From an uncultured Bacteroidales bacterium (GTDB taxonomy: Bacteria; Bacteroidota; Bacteroidia; Bacteroidales; UBA932): DNA of 20,230 nucleotides. The DNA is taken from assembly GCA_946545765.1 (NCBI GenBank), contig CAMNNS010000011.1:1-20230 (forward strand), in the 5' to 3' direction. Below, in pieces: positions 8,046 through 17,667 of this stretch. Position 1 is the first letter of the stretch. Each line of letters begins with the position of its first letter. The notes below the pieces were generated by a model. The model was not told the DNA's origin and did not search any database. It saw only the letters and a program-made list of their open reading frames with translations. The translations under genes were made by a program, and so were the position numbers.

Positions 8046-8687
8046 ATGGGCGATAAAGAGTTACAAAATTCCGACAACTATTTTAGCATCGCAGAGATTA
8101 AAGAGGGGCTGTATAAAGAGAATGGTAGCCGTTTTCTTGCAATTGCACACCCTTGCACTTCTGTTGAACAAGCTAATGAAATTATTGGAAAAATTAAGAA
8201 AAAGTATCACGATGCGACACATCATTGTTATGCTTACAGAATTGGTTGCAAAGGGGAAATTTTTAGACTCAATGATGATGGAGAACCCTCCTCTACCGCT
8301 GGCAAGCCAATATATGGTGAAATTCTTTCATCTAATCTGAGTGATATTTTAGTAGTTGTTGTAAGATGGTTTGGCGGAGTTAAATTAGGCGTCCCTGGAC
8401 TAATTAAAGCATACAAAGGGGCGACCAAAGAGGCACTGAATAATTGTACTATAATAACAAAAGTTGCTACTACACTCATAAAAATACTTTTCCCCTACCC
8501 TCAAACCGATAGAATTATAAAAGAACTAAAAAAAATTGGAGTAGAGGGTCATAATAAAAGTTTTTTAGAGGAGTGCTCTATGGAGGCATATATTCCTATA
8601 ACAAAATTGGGGCAAATCTGCACCATCTTAAATAGTATAGACGGAGTAACAATCAGCGATTTAGGGAGAACAAGCATTAATAAATAA
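8046..8687 (+). CDS. YigZ/IMPACT (UPF0029) family protein
   Basis: A 213-aa cytosolic protein of the YigZ/YvyE/IMPACT family. The N-terminal UPF0029 domain (about 20-125) shows the family signatures: the HHCYAYRIG segment, DDGEPSSTAGKPI, and VVVVRWFGGVKLGVPGL followed by AYKGATKEAL. The C-terminal part (about 135-210) fits the small ferredoxin-fold domain (DUF1949) seen in YigZ. The eukaryotic IMPACT protein modulates the translational stress kinase GCN2; the bacterial role is not settled. The length fits the family and no alternative ATG exists near the N-terminus. It diverges from the acyl-CoA reductase gene over 39 bp and converges on the RND permease gene. Confidence 0.9.
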   Translation: MGDKELQNSDNYFSIAEIKEGLYKENGSRFLAIAHPCTSVEQANEIIGKIKKKYHDATHHCYAYRIGCKGEIFRLNDDGEPSSTAGKPIYGEILSSNLSDILVVVVRWFGGVKLGVPGLIKAYKGATKEALNNCTIITKVATTLIKILFPYPQTDRIIKELKKIGVEGHNKSFLEECSMEAYIPITKLGQICTILNSIDGVTISDLGRTSINK

Positions 8688-8740
8688 AATAGACTAAAAG
8701 CCTATTTATAAGATACAAGAATTTGATTTTAACCAATTCT
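8687..8740. terminator. Weak hairpins between convergent YigZ and RND genes
   Basis: Two short AT-only inverted repeats occupy the convergent spacer: AAATAG (8687-8692) with CTATTT (8702-8707), and AGAATT (8718-8723) with AATTCT (8735-8740). In the minus direction the first is followed by a broken T-run. Together they could form a poor bidirectional terminator, but stems of six A/T-rich pairs are weak evidence. Confidence 0.25.
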
Positions 8741-8761
8741 AAGATTTGTTAGTTAGGGTAA

Positions 8762-11700
8762 TTATCTTTCCTTTTTGTTTCTAAGAACAAATAATGGGAA
8801 GAAAATAATTAACGAGAGTATAGAGACAAGCAAGCCAGAAATTGTTCCTATCGCAAAATCAAACCAGAATACTTCTTGGGGACCATCTATTAAAAACGGC
8901 AACAATCCTAATATAGTAGATATTATAGTAAGGAAAATCGGTCTTACTTTTTGATTGTAAGCTTTTATATAAGCCCTTAATCTTCTTTTTCTATTTATCT
9001 GATTATCATATTTTTGTGCAATATTTTGCAAGTTCTTCTGATAATTGCATACAAGATAAATACCTGAATTTACAACTATTCCACACAGCATTATTAAAGC
9101 GGCAAATCCCCCTTGGTCAAATATAAACGAAGAAAATCCAAAAGTTAAAAATACCCCTATAAAGGAGGTTGGGATTAGTATTAAAACAGCCAACGGCAAC
9201 CTAAAAGATTCAAATAATATGCTTAATATAACATAGATAATCGCAATAATTAGTAATATAATCATCAAATACTTTGATGTACTTTCTTTACCAAAAAAGA
9301 AGATTCTTGCAGAACTTTGTGCTTTATATCCTATCGGTAATACAGATTCATTCATGTGCGAGAGTGCATTAGTCACAATTTTTTTGTGTAAGTCACCTTC
9401 TCCAATAAAATTATAAGATATTGCTACCTTGTAAGATTGATTCTCTTTAAGAATATCTAAATTTGTTTTTTTCTTGAGGATTTGTCCCACTTTAGAAAGG
9501 GTAATAAAAGAAGAATCTACTTGAATTGGGGAATTTAAAGCACTCCATAAATCGTACTCTTCAGTATTAGCTGAATTAACCTCAATAGTTGCTATTCCTT
9601 CGTCGTTCACCACATTAAACCTATCTTTATATAGCTGGTTATTAAGTTTATAATAGTAAGAATATGGATCTACTCCAAGTCCAGCAAGAGTTTCAAAATT
9701 ATACGAAAGATTAAATTCAGTTTTAGGGGAAGAAAATCCGCTACTCACAACTTGGGCATTTTGTACTCTCGGGTTTCTACTCAAATAAGAAGCAAGATAT
9801 TCTGCGTAACTTATTAATTCATCATAGTTGTAACCAAACATATCAATACTATTTCTCCAACCTACAGAACCAACATAGTTATTAAAAGATTTATCATCTA
9901 TTCCAGATACTTCCCAATTGGCTCCACCAAAATTTGTTGCTGCTTTTATAACTTCCGATTTTATTATACTTGGAACTATATTTTTTTCAAATTCTCTCTT
10001 AAAATAGACTTGTATATCCGCTGAACTATAGGAATATATATTAGTTTTAAAGAGCTCTATCTCTTTAAATTTAGATAAAAAATTCTCCATCTCCTTTACC
10101 AACACATTTAATTGTTCTATCGTATGACCTTCACTTAAGCCTGTATGAATATACAACACTTTGCGTTCAGGTTGCCTATTTAGATCGTATCGAGATAGAG
10201 ATCTATAAAACACACCAAAAGAGGAACTCAATACCCTATCTATTGTTGTTTTATTTCTAACATAAGGTTCCCAATTGGCTATTTTCTTTACAAATGAACT
10301 ATACTTTACATCTTTTGAATAAGACATATCTGTTTTGCTTGGAATCAAACAAACCGGGATACCAAAACCTGCAATAATCAATATCACGAAAAGCCACTTA
10401 AATCTAATAGTTTTCGTTATATACTTTCTATAAATTCTATTCCACTTTACAACTCTTCTAAAACGCTTATAAGAGATTTCTGAAAACTTATACTCCGCTA
10501 ACTTATAATTTATTAATGCAGGAACAAAAAAGTAGGCAACAAGTAGCGATATAAATAGATTTATAGAAATAGCTGCAGTAAAATCGGTTAGATTAAGTCT
10601 CTCATTGTAAGGCAATAAGAACACCGCCATTAAAGAAGCAATTGTTGTTATAATTGCCCCAAATATTGCAAAAAAAGCAGAACGATTTTTATAGTAAGAA
10701 TAGTGATCTGTCATCACGATAGCAGCATCTATTATTATACCTAATGAAACCGTTATCCCTGCTAACGAATAAATATGAATCTGCAAATCCAATAAGTAGT
10801 ATAGCACTATAGCTATCAGAATATTTATCACTATAGTTAGTCCTACAACCAACAAATATCTAAAAGAACGATAAGTAATAAAAATAAACAATAACAAAAT
10901 AATAAGAGAGAGAAATGTTCTTCTATATATTTTGTTTAGTTCTGTTTTAATATAAATAGACGAGTCATAATCAAGAGAATAAGATATGGATGGGGGGAAC
11001 TTCTCAGAAAGTTCTTTCATTAAATCTTTTACTCTGGCAGCAACCTCTATATTATTAGAATTCTCTGCCGAATATATGGTTAGAGATATTGTATTAAGTC
11101 CATTTATTCTATAATAAGAAGTTGGTTCAGATTCTTTAAAACTAATTGTTGCTATATCAGAAAGATATATTATTCTACCTTTATTTTTTTTTATTGGAAT
11201 ATCACCTAACTCTTTGGCTGTGTCACCTATTTTTAAATATACCGTTATTTTCTCTTTTTCTTTAGTTTGTGCTATACCTACAACCTCTACACTATAGTAA
11301 TCTCTTATAGCAGCAACTATCTCATCTGGTTCTATTTCGTTTGATGCAATCTTATATGGGTCATACTTTATCTCCCAATGAAAAGGGGTATTACCCCTTA
11401 ATTCTAACTTATCTACCCCCTTTACCTCTGATAGGGGTTTGAGAAGGGCATCTTGTGCATATTTGTAAAGCTCGTTAGTAGGCATATCGCCCTTTATCTG
11501 AAAACCTATCATTTCTTTACTACCACCTCCCGATGTGCCCAACGATATATCTGGATATGAAACCCCCTTAGGAAGAGAGTTATAAATATTTCTTATCTGG
11601 GTCGCCACTTCAAACCTTGCAAGACGCATATCGGTTCCTCTTTTAAAGTTTACAGTAACACGACCATATCCTTTACTTGAGAGAGAAGAAGTACCTATGT

Positions 11701-11923
11701 TATTGTTTAACTTAGATAGTGCACCCTCAATAATAGTAGTTACCCTCTCTTCAACGATACGAGAAGATGCCTCTTGAAAATAAAATCTTACCGTTATTGA
11801 TTCAGATTTTTCTTGGGGAGTATAATTTATACTCAACCTACGTGCCGATAAAAAACCTACTATAGCAATAGCAATAGTAATAAGAATGATAGAAAATGGA
11901 GATATATTTTCTCTCTTATTCAT
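8762..11923 (-). CDS. RND efflux permease, second subunit (CusA/AcrB-like fold)
   Basis: A 1053-aa inner-membrane RND transporter, proton-driven and presumed to act with the adaptor and TolC protein encoded upstream. It has a first transmembrane helix near residues 8-25, a large periplasmic domain, a membrane block from about 335 to 530, a second periplasmic domain, and a final block from about 890. Helix 4 reads GIIIDAAIVMTDH with a single Asp (Asp399), resembling heavy-metal RND proteins more than the Asp-Asp of AcrB. Helix 10 reads GIVVNSGI. I chose the ATG at 11923, overlapping the stop of the first permease by 8 bases (ATGAATAA). An in-frame TTG at 11974 would add 17 residues within that gene. 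It is more divergent from standard drug pumps than its neighbour. Substrate unknown. Confidence 0.88.
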   Translation of the reverse strand: MNKRENISPFSIILITIAIAIVGFLSARRLSINYTPQEKSESITVRFYFQEASSRIVEERVTTIIEGALSKLNNNIGTSSLSSKGYGRVTVNFKRGTDMRLARFEVATQIRNIYNSLPKGVSYPDISLGTSGGGSKEMIGFQIKGDMPTNELYKYAQDALLKPLSEVKGVDKLELRGNTPFHWEIKYDPYKIASNEIEPDEIVAAIRDYYSVEVVGIAQTKEKEKITVYLKIGDTAKELGDIPIKKNKGRIIYLSDIATISFKESEPTSYYRINGLNTISLTIYSAENSNNIEVAARVKDLMKELSEKFPPSISYSLDYDSSIYIKTELNKIYRRTFLSLIILLLFIFITYRSFRYLLVVGLTIVINILIAIVLYYLLDLQIHIYSLAGITVSLGIIIDAAIVMTDHYSYYKNRSAFFAIFGAIITTIASLMAVFLLPYNERLNLTDFTAAISINLFISLLVAYFFVPALINYKLAEYKFSEISYKRFRRVVKWNRIYRKYITKTIRFKWLFVILIIAGFGIPVCLIPSKTDMSYSKDVKYSSFVKKIANWEPYVRNKTTIDRVLSSSFGVFYRSLSRYDLNRQPERKVLYIHTGLSEGHTIEQLNVLVKEMENFLSKFKEIELFKTNIYSYSSADIQVYFKREFEKNIVPSIIKSEVIKAATNFGGANWEVSGIDDKSFNNYVGSVGWRNSIDMFGYNYDELISYAEYLASYLSRNPRVQNAQVVSSGFSSPKTEFNLSYNFETLAGLGVDPYSYYYKLNNQLYKDRFNVVNDEGIATIEVNSANTEEYDLWSALNSPIQVDSSFITLSKVGQILKKKTNLDILKENQSYKVAISYNFIGEGDLHKKIVTNALSHMNESVLPIGYKAQSSARIFFFGKESTSKYLMIILLIIAIIYVILSILFESFRLPLAVLILIPTSFIGVFLTFGFSSFIFDQGGFAALIMLCGIVVNSGIYLVCNYQKNLQNIAQKYDNQINRKRRLRAYIKAYNQKVRPIFLTIISTILGLLPFLIDGPQEVFWFDFAIGTISGLLVSILSLIIFFPLFVLRNKKER

Positions 11924-14900
11924 CTTTCTGTTTTCTCTTATTATACAATAGATGATATAGAGCAGGCACAACAAATAGACTAATTAGTGTACCCACTGTC
12001 ATTCCCACAATAATTACAAGAGACATTGGAAATTGAAGGTCGTCTCCCATACTACCCCTTTTCATAAACGGTAGTACAGAAATAATTGTAGTAAGTGAAG
12101 TCATAATGATAGCTTTCATTCTTCTGTCTCCTGCCTCCATTAAAGATTGTCTTAGAGTCATACCTTCACTTCTTCTAATCTTATTAATAGTATCTATTTT
12201 TAAAATAGAATCATTTATAACAATACCACTAACAACTACCAAACCTATCAATGACATTATATTAATACTCTCTCCTATTAATATCATTACTAATAAGATA
12301 ACAAATATATCAAGCACTATCTCGGAAAGAATTATTAGGGGCTGTAAAAGAGATTCAAACTGTGCCGCTAAAATAATATAAAGCATAATAAGGGCGACAA
12401 TCAATGCAAGAGCCATCTCCTTTGTATTTTTGATATTGGTAAACCATGAACCAGAGAATGAAAGGGCAAAATCTCCATTTGCCGCAACTTTTTTCTCTAT
12501 ATTTCTCATCACAGACCCAATATCATTTTGTTGCACGTCTAAATCTAAAGCAACATACTCTCCATCAGCTCCGCTTGTAATTTCCTGAAAATCTTCTCTA
12601 TAAGTCTCCCTCAAAAGAGATTGTAAAGGAATCCTAACACCACCTTTATTAATAAAAGTTTCTGTAATCATCTTAGAAAACTCCTTATCCTCGTCTCCTA
12701 ATGTCACAGGAAGTATTTGCTCACCTTGTATTATCTCAAGGATAGTATTACCGTTAAGTGTATTTTTTAATGTATAAAGAATATCTCCATAGGTAATACC
12801 ATAAAGAGCCATAGCTGTTGGATTTGCAATATATAAGACATCTTTCTTTAGTCTAACTTTTGAGGTGATGGGTGCCTCTTCTCCTATTTCATTGATTTGC
12901 TCATATAACTTAGGAATCTCTTGTAAAGAAGCATTTGCAGACATTAGCTTTGCAGAGAGTAGAGATTGATTCTCTCCAAAAACCACATCCAATACATTAC
13001 CCGCCTCCTTAAAAGTACAAATTGCATTTGGATAGTGAGTTTTCAAAAAATCAATGATAATCTCTTTAACATTTAGTAGCTCTTTTTCTTTATTACATTT
13101 AATATATAAACTTGCCTCAGAGATAGATAAATCTGGGCTATGCCCTAAAACATACTGTTGCACACCTATCAAAGAGGTAATATGCTCTCTTTTGTTTTCA
13201 ATAATATTCTCTATTTCTTTTACCCTTTCTCTATTTTGCTCCACAGAAATTTGCTTATTCCAAACTATATTTGCTATACATTCGTTGTAAGTAATGTGAG
13301 GTAGTTTTTCTTTTTTTAAAAGAGAAAAAATAAAGAATGAACCTAAAGATGCTACGGCTATTAGTATTATAAAAATCCTACTTCTCTCTATACATTTATT
13401 CATCACTCTACTTTCCCATTTGAGCATAGGAGTTATAAAATCAAACTTTACTAAAGAATGGGAAGATTTAGTCTCTTTTTGCTTTCTAAACCACCAATAA
13501 TAATAAACTGGTACAACTGTAATAGTTATAAAGTAAGATGTGAGCAGTGTTATTGTTACTGCTATTGCTTGATGAGAAAACAGAGCACCTGCAATTCCGC
13601 TAATAAAGACTATCGGGATAAATACACAACAAGTTGTTAAAAGAGAACTAAACATCGCTCCACGAACTTCCTTTGTCCCCTCTATAACAGAAGAGTATAA
13701 ATCTGAACTTCTTGCCCATCTTCCAGAAATATTGTCAATTAAAATTATTGTATTATCTACCATCATACCCACCCCAAGAAGCAACCCCGAAAGAGATAAG
13801 GTGTTAAGGGATAATCCAAATAGATAAAATAATAACATAGAGAATATTAAGGAAGTAGGAATTACAAGAATAATTAGCAGAGAAGTTCTTATCTCTCTGA
13901 AAAACAGAAATATTACAATAGCAGATAGAATAATGGCTAATAATATGTTTACTAATAAGCTATTAATAGAGTAATCTAACAATTGTGTCTGATTCCTTGT
14001 AATTTCAAAATTTATATCGGGATAATCTAACTCAAACTCTTTCATTAGATTGTCTATACTCTTTTTTAAGTCAGACATTTTGGCGTCTTTCTGTTTTATA
14101 ACAGCAAGACTTAATGCCTGTTTTCCATTAGAGTAGATATATCCTGAACGCTCAGCTGCTTGTTCCTTAAACTGAGCAATATCCCCCAGCCTTAATAATC
14201 TTCCTTTCTTGTTAATTAATATATCTTTTAGACTTTGGAGATTAAAAAGCAATGATTCAAACTTCACATCGTATCTATACTCTCCGTCTCTTATTGAAAG
14301 AGTACCAAGATGTATATTTGTTCTTTTAATGTAATTTTCAAACTCTTCCAAGGATATTCCTAAAGATTGCATTTTCTCTCTATCAGGAATTATAAGAATC
14401 TCAGGCGAATCAAAACCACTTATATCAGACATTGCTACTTGTGGCAATTGTTCTATTCTTCTATTTATAACTTTTGTGGTAAAACGACTCAGTTCTGCAA
14501 AATCTCCCTGTGCTAAATTTGAAAGAGTTATATTGATGTAAAATGCTGGAATATCTGTGGCACTCGCTTTAATGACTCGTGGTCTTTGCATATTTTCTGG
14601 CAAATAGGGCATAATCCTATCTACCCTTTCATTTACTTCAATAAAAAGAAAATCTATGTTAGAGCCATAATTAAACGAGAGTTTTATTGTACCATTACCG
14701 TCTTTTGAGATACAAGTTATATCTTCAACCTCATCTAACTGCATAAGTTGCTGCTTAATAGGCTTTATTACAGACTCTTCCATTTGTCTTGCAGAGAGTT
14801 TTGCATCAGCGACTTGAACAGTGATATAAGGTATATCTACATCGGGAATAAGAGAAACTGGCAAAAGATGAATACTAACTAAACCTAACACGACAATGGA

Positions 14901-14951
14901 TAAAAGAACCATTGTTACTGCTATTGGTCTATTTACAAGTGTTCTAAGCAT
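11916..14951 (-). CDS. RND efflux permease, first subunit (HAE-like)
   Basis: A 1011-aa inner-membrane RND permease, family length. The N-terminus is classic: LVNRPIAVTMVLL, then the PVSLIPDVDIPYI segment. Helix 4 reads GVGMMVDNTIILIDN with Asp399 kept and Asn400 where AcrB has a second Asp. Helix 10 reads GIVINDSIL (Asn913 near the AcrB lysine position), and helix 11 reads KAIIMTSLTTIISVLPFM. The VDN and VN forms are frequent in non-AcrB RND pumps, so the protein is probably active. It starts 2 bases after the adaptor stop and overlaps the second permease by 8 bases, so four genes TolC, adaptor, RND and RND form one tightly coupled unit. Two permeases may form a mixed trimer, as for E. coli MdtBC. 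Substrate unknown. Confidence 0.92.
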   Translation of the reverse strand: MLRTLVNRPIAVTMVLLSIVVLGLVSIHLLPVSLIPDVDIPYITVQVADAKLSARQMEESVIKPIKQQLMQLDEVEDITCISKDGNGTIKLSFNYGSNIDFLFIEVNERVDRIMPYLPENMQRPRVIKASATDIPAFYINITLSNLAQGDFAELSRFTTKVINRRIEQLPQVAMSDISGFDSPEILIIPDREKMQSLGISLEEFENYIKRTNIHLGTLSIRDGEYRYDVKFESLLFNLQSLKDILINKKGRLLRLGDIAQFKEQAAERSGYIYSNGKQALSLAVIKQKDAKMSDLKKSIDNLMKEFELDYPDINFEITRNQTQLLDYSINSLLVNILLAIILSAIVIFLFFREIRTSLLIILVIPTSLIFSMLLFYLFGLSLNTLSLSGLLLGVGMMVDNTIILIDNISGRWARSSDLYSSVIEGTKEVRGAMFSSLLTTCCVFIPIVFISGIAGALFSHQAIAVTITLLTSYFITITVVPVYYYWWFRKQKETKSSHSLVKFDFITPMLKWESRVMNKCIERSRIFIILIAVASLGSFFIFSLLKKEKLPHITYNECIANIVWNKQISVEQNRERVKEIENIIENKREHITSLIGVQQYVLGHSPDLSISEASLYIKCNKEKELLNVKEIIIDFLKTHYPNAICTFKEAGNVLDVVFGENQSLLSAKLMSANASLQEIPKLYEQINEIGEEAPITSKVRLKKDVLYIANPTAMALYGITYGDILYTLKNTLNGNTILEIIQGEQILPVTLGDEDKEFSKMITETFINKGGVRIPLQSLLRETYREDFQEITSGADGEYVALDLDVQQNDIGSVMRNIEKKVAANGDFALSFSGSWFTNIKNTKEMALALIVALIMLYIILAAQFESLLQPLIILSEIVLDIFVILLVMILIGESINIMSLIGLVVVSGIVINDSILKIDTINKIRRSEGMTLRQSLMEAGDRRMKAIIMTSLTTIISVLPFMKRGSMGDDLQFPMSLVIIVGMTVGTLISLFVVPALYHLLYNKRKQKDE

Positions 14952-14953
14952 AA

Positions 14954-16090
14954 TTATTGCTTTATGGTCACTTCAGATTTATCTGCAAGATTAAGGTTCC
15001 CAGAGATAATTATTTTATCTCCCTCATTAAGAATTGCCGATCTATCTTTATTTGCCTCTATAATATATGAGTTTTCGTTCGCAGAGATAATTTTAACATA
15101 AACCCAATGAGCGAGACCATCATCTGTATAGGTAAAAACAACATCTAACCCATCTCTTACAACTACCGCACTTTTTGGTACAACTAATTGATTTTTAATC
15201 TCATCTTCAACTACAACCTTAACATCAAGACCATCTATAAGTTTATTATTATTTTTTACCAATGCAGTAACTATTACTTGTCCATTTGTATTAACTGTTG
15301 GATTTATATTTGTTATCTTTCCGTGGCTTTCAACACTCTCTATCCCAAAAGGCACAACCTTAACATCCATCCCTTTTTTACAAAATGATAACTCCGAACT
15401 CATCACAAAAAAATCGATATAAAATTCTCTATCATCTATAATAGTGCAAAAGGTACCAGAAGTTTGCTCATATAATTTTCCTGATATATCTGCTATTTTG
15501 CCACTAAAAGGGGCTATTAGATAACGCTTTTTTGCCTCATTTTCTACTCTCAAATATTCACTTCTTGCATAGGTATAACCACTTTGCATTTTAACACTCT
15601 CAAATAACTCTTTATCTATAGAAAGCGTATCTCGTGCTTTATATCCTAATCCAACAAGATGATCAAACATTTCAAACTCCGCTTTTTGCAAGTTAATTTT
15701 TGCTGATTGCAAATTTATAAGGGTACTACTATGGTCTAATTCGGCAATTGTTGCCCCTTTTTGAACATAACTTCCGTTCTCCACCTTTATAGAGGATATA
15801 ATTCCAGAAGACTCAAAAGAGAGAAGAGCTTTACGCTTTGCTACCAACTTTCCATTAGATAACAATTGCTTTTTAAAAGGAATTCTTTCAAGAGTAATAA
15901 CCTCTACTTCATTTATTTGAGGAGTATATTCTAATTTATTTTCTTTCTCATCCTGGTCACTCTTTTCTGTATTTTTGCAAGAAACCACATAGCAACTAAA
16001 GAAGAATATTCCTAAGAGGCAAATTGTACTATAAAAAGATTTAGAAAGATTTTCTCTACACTCTCGATCCGTATTTTTAATAGGTAGCAT
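14954..16090 (-). CDS. Periplasmic adaptor (membrane fusion) lipoprotein of RND pump
   Basis: A 378-aa HlyD/AcrA-type adaptor linking the RND permeases to the TolC channel. The N-terminus carries an unusually long charged lead (about 20 residues) before a hydrophobic stretch and a lipobox-like YVVSC, giving lipidated Cys38. Barrel-sandwich halves are visible at SGIISSIKVENGSYVQKGATIAELD and APFSGKIADISGKLYEQ, flanking a short helical hairpin (about 110-175). Beta-barrel and membrane-proximal domains follow, including VPKSAVVVRDG. The short hairpin resembles CusB/MexH-like adaptors rather than long-hairpin AcrA. The start at 16090 lies 4 bases after the tolC-like stop; no other ATG occurs before the hydrophobic stretch. 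Confidence 0.88.
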   Translation of the reverse strand: MLPIKNTDRECRENLSKSFYSTICLLGIFFFSCYVVSCKNTEKSDQDEKENKLEYTPQINEVEVITLERIPFKKQLLSNGKLVAKRKALLSFESSGIISSIKVENGSYVQKGATIAELDHSSTLINLQSAKINLQKAEFEMFDHLVGLGYKARDTLSIDKELFESVKMQSGYTYARSEYLRVENEAKKRYLIAPFSGKIADISGKLYEQTSGTFCTIIDDREFYIDFFVMSSELSFCKKGMDVKVVPFGIESVESHGKITNINPTVNTNGQVIVTALVKNNNKLIDGLDVKVVVEDEIKNQLVVPKSAVVVRDGLDVVFTYTDDGLAHWVYVKIISANENSYIIEANKDRSAILNEGDKIIISGNLNLADKSEVTIKQ

Positions 16091-16094
16091 ATCA

Positions 16095-17579
16095 CTAATA
16101 TATCAATTGGTTAAAATCTACTATAATGTCGCTTTTCTCTATAAAATCATATAGAGTTAGTTGCCTTAAACCATAATAATATCTCCAAAAATTACTAATA
16201 TCTGTTATATATCTTTGAATTGCCATATCTTTCTCACTTTGAGAATCTATAAGTTCGGTAACTGTAGCCTTCCCTCCTCTAAATTTTTCAACCATAAGGT
16301 CATATCGTTCTTGTGCTAAAGATTGTGCTTTTTTTGAGGCAAGACATTGTTGCCTTTGATTGTTGAATTGCCCTACAGCCATAAAGATTTTTCGTCTGTA
16401 ATCATTCTCACTCTGCTGTACCTTTGCTCTTGAAGCTTCTTGAGCTGCCTTAGCCTTTTGTACCCTTCCATAACCTAACCCCCAATCAAAAATTGGTATA
16501 GAAAAAGACAAGCCCACTATCTCTTGATCTAAGGGGCTTTTATACACTTCTCTAAGTTTGCTATCTGTTTTTGAAAGGCCAAGTCTCGCCATTAGCGACA
16601 TTGATATTCCTCGCGATGCTTTTGCTCTTGCTACGTCAGATTCAGCATTTAATAATCCTATCTCATTCATCACAGAGAAAGATGAATTCGCTAAAGATTT
16701 ATCAATTACAAACTGATAATCCATCTCTATTATAGGCAGTTCCTCTGCAATAATAGGATTAACGTCTAATGACTCATCGTAGCCCAATAAGGAATTAAGT
16801 TGCATTTGAGCCTCTCTGATTTTTACTGCAGACTCATTTATATTTATGCTATCCTTCAATAAATTAAGATCTAATTTCAAGAGTTCATCTTTGCTAACAC
16901 GCCCAAGCTTCATCCTTTCATTTGCTATAGAGCGTAATTGTAGAGTATTATTGTAATTAGAAAGTGCTACTTGATAACTATTTTTTGCCAAAAGAAGTGC
17001 ATAAAAATACTCAACTACTTCTATAGTGATCTGTTCCATAGATTCTATATATTTTCTCTTACTTAGCTCGTACTCTTTTGGTGATATTTTTTTATCCCAT
17101 TTAAACTGATTATACGAAAACAAAGATTGAGTATAACGAATTGTAAATGGCTGTGAATACCAAGTAATTCCTTTTGTCGTTCCAAATTGATCTATTCGAG
17201 ATAGATCTGAATACACAGATATAGCCCCACCTGTAAAAGGAATATTCTGAGAAATACTAAAACCCAAACTATTTTGCAGATTGTAGGATTTGGTATATCT
17301 CATTTCTCCTGTAGTATAATCTTGCAAAAGAGTTAAGGAGCGGTCAAATGACATAAGACTACCATACAAATTAACAGATGGCAACATACTTGCTCTATAA
17401 GAACGATATTGCCAATATGAAGAGATAAATTCATTTCTTGCTTCTAAAGCTGCAACAGATTGAGTTTTAGCAATTTGAATGGTTTCGTTTAAAGACATTT
17501 GTTGCCCTTTCCCTAATATTGGCGAAAGTATGCAGAGAGCTACTATTACAAAAGTGATTTTTCTACCTCTAAATTCCAT
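16095..17579 (-). CDS. TolC family outer-membrane efflux protein
   Basis: A 494-aa outer-membrane channel of the TolC/OEP family. A signal peptide (about 1-25, hydrophobic core ITFVIVALCILSPILG) precedes two repeats of long alpha-helical coiled segments, typical of the periplasmic tunnel. Recognisable parts are MSLNETIQIAKTQS at the mature N-terminus, the mid-protein LGRVSKDELLKLDLNLL, and the second-repeat equivalents SIPIFDWGLGYGRVQKAKAAQE and FRGGKATVTELIDSQSEK. It is the first gene of the four-gene efflux unit, and an 88-bp gap with a -7 box separates it from the upstream CxxC-protein gene. Whether it is also cotranscribed with the peptide/propeller genes cannot be decided here. Confidence 0.92.
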   Translation of the reverse strand: MEFRGRKITFVIVALCILSPILGKGQQMSLNETIQIAKTQSVAALEARNEFISSYWQYRSYRASMLPSVNLYGSLMSFDRSLTLLQDYTTGEMRYTKSYNLQNSLGFSISQNIPFTGGAISVYSDLSRIDQFGTTKGITWYSQPFTIRYTQSLFSYNQFKWDKKISPKEYELSKRKYIESMEQITIEVVEYFYALLLAKNSYQVALSNYNNTLQLRSIANERMKLGRVSKDELLKLDLNLLKDSININESAVKIREAQMQLNSLLGYDESLDVNPIIAEELPIIEMDYQFVIDKSLANSSFSVMNEIGLLNAESDVARAKASRGISMSLMARLGLSKTDSKLREVYKSPLDQEIVGLSFSIPIFDWGLGYGRVQKAKAAQEASRAKVQQSENDYRRKIFMAVGQFNNQRQQCLASKKAQSLAQERYDLMVEKFRGGKATVTELIDSQSEKDMAIQRYITDISNFWRYYYGLRQLTLYDFIEKSDIIVDFNQLIY

Positions 17580-17602
17580 AGGGATAACCGTATATCTATC
17601 TA

Positions 17603-17610
17603 CAAAAATA
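17603..17610 (-). promoter_or_regulatory. Putative -7 element of the efflux operon
   Basis: The minus strand reads TATTTTTG, matching TAnnTTTG, 23 bases before the TolC-family ATG. The expected -33 site reads GGTG (2 of 4). The 88-bp spacer is the longest gap in the right-hand gene block, which favours an internal promoter here. Confidence 0.4.
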
Positions 17611-17667
17611 ATAAAATCTATTTAAGAAACACCTTTAAAAATTAAATTTACTATTTGTTCTATTAAG

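Noticed and set aside
15188..15388. Plus-strand open frame inside the adaptor gene
   Set aside because: It is the complement of a well-supported adaptor gene, has low-complexity composition and shows no family features. The same holds for other opposite-strand frames at 1286-1522, 2717-2932, 7963-8340, 8234-8479, 12106-12381, 13054-13290 and 13458-13640.
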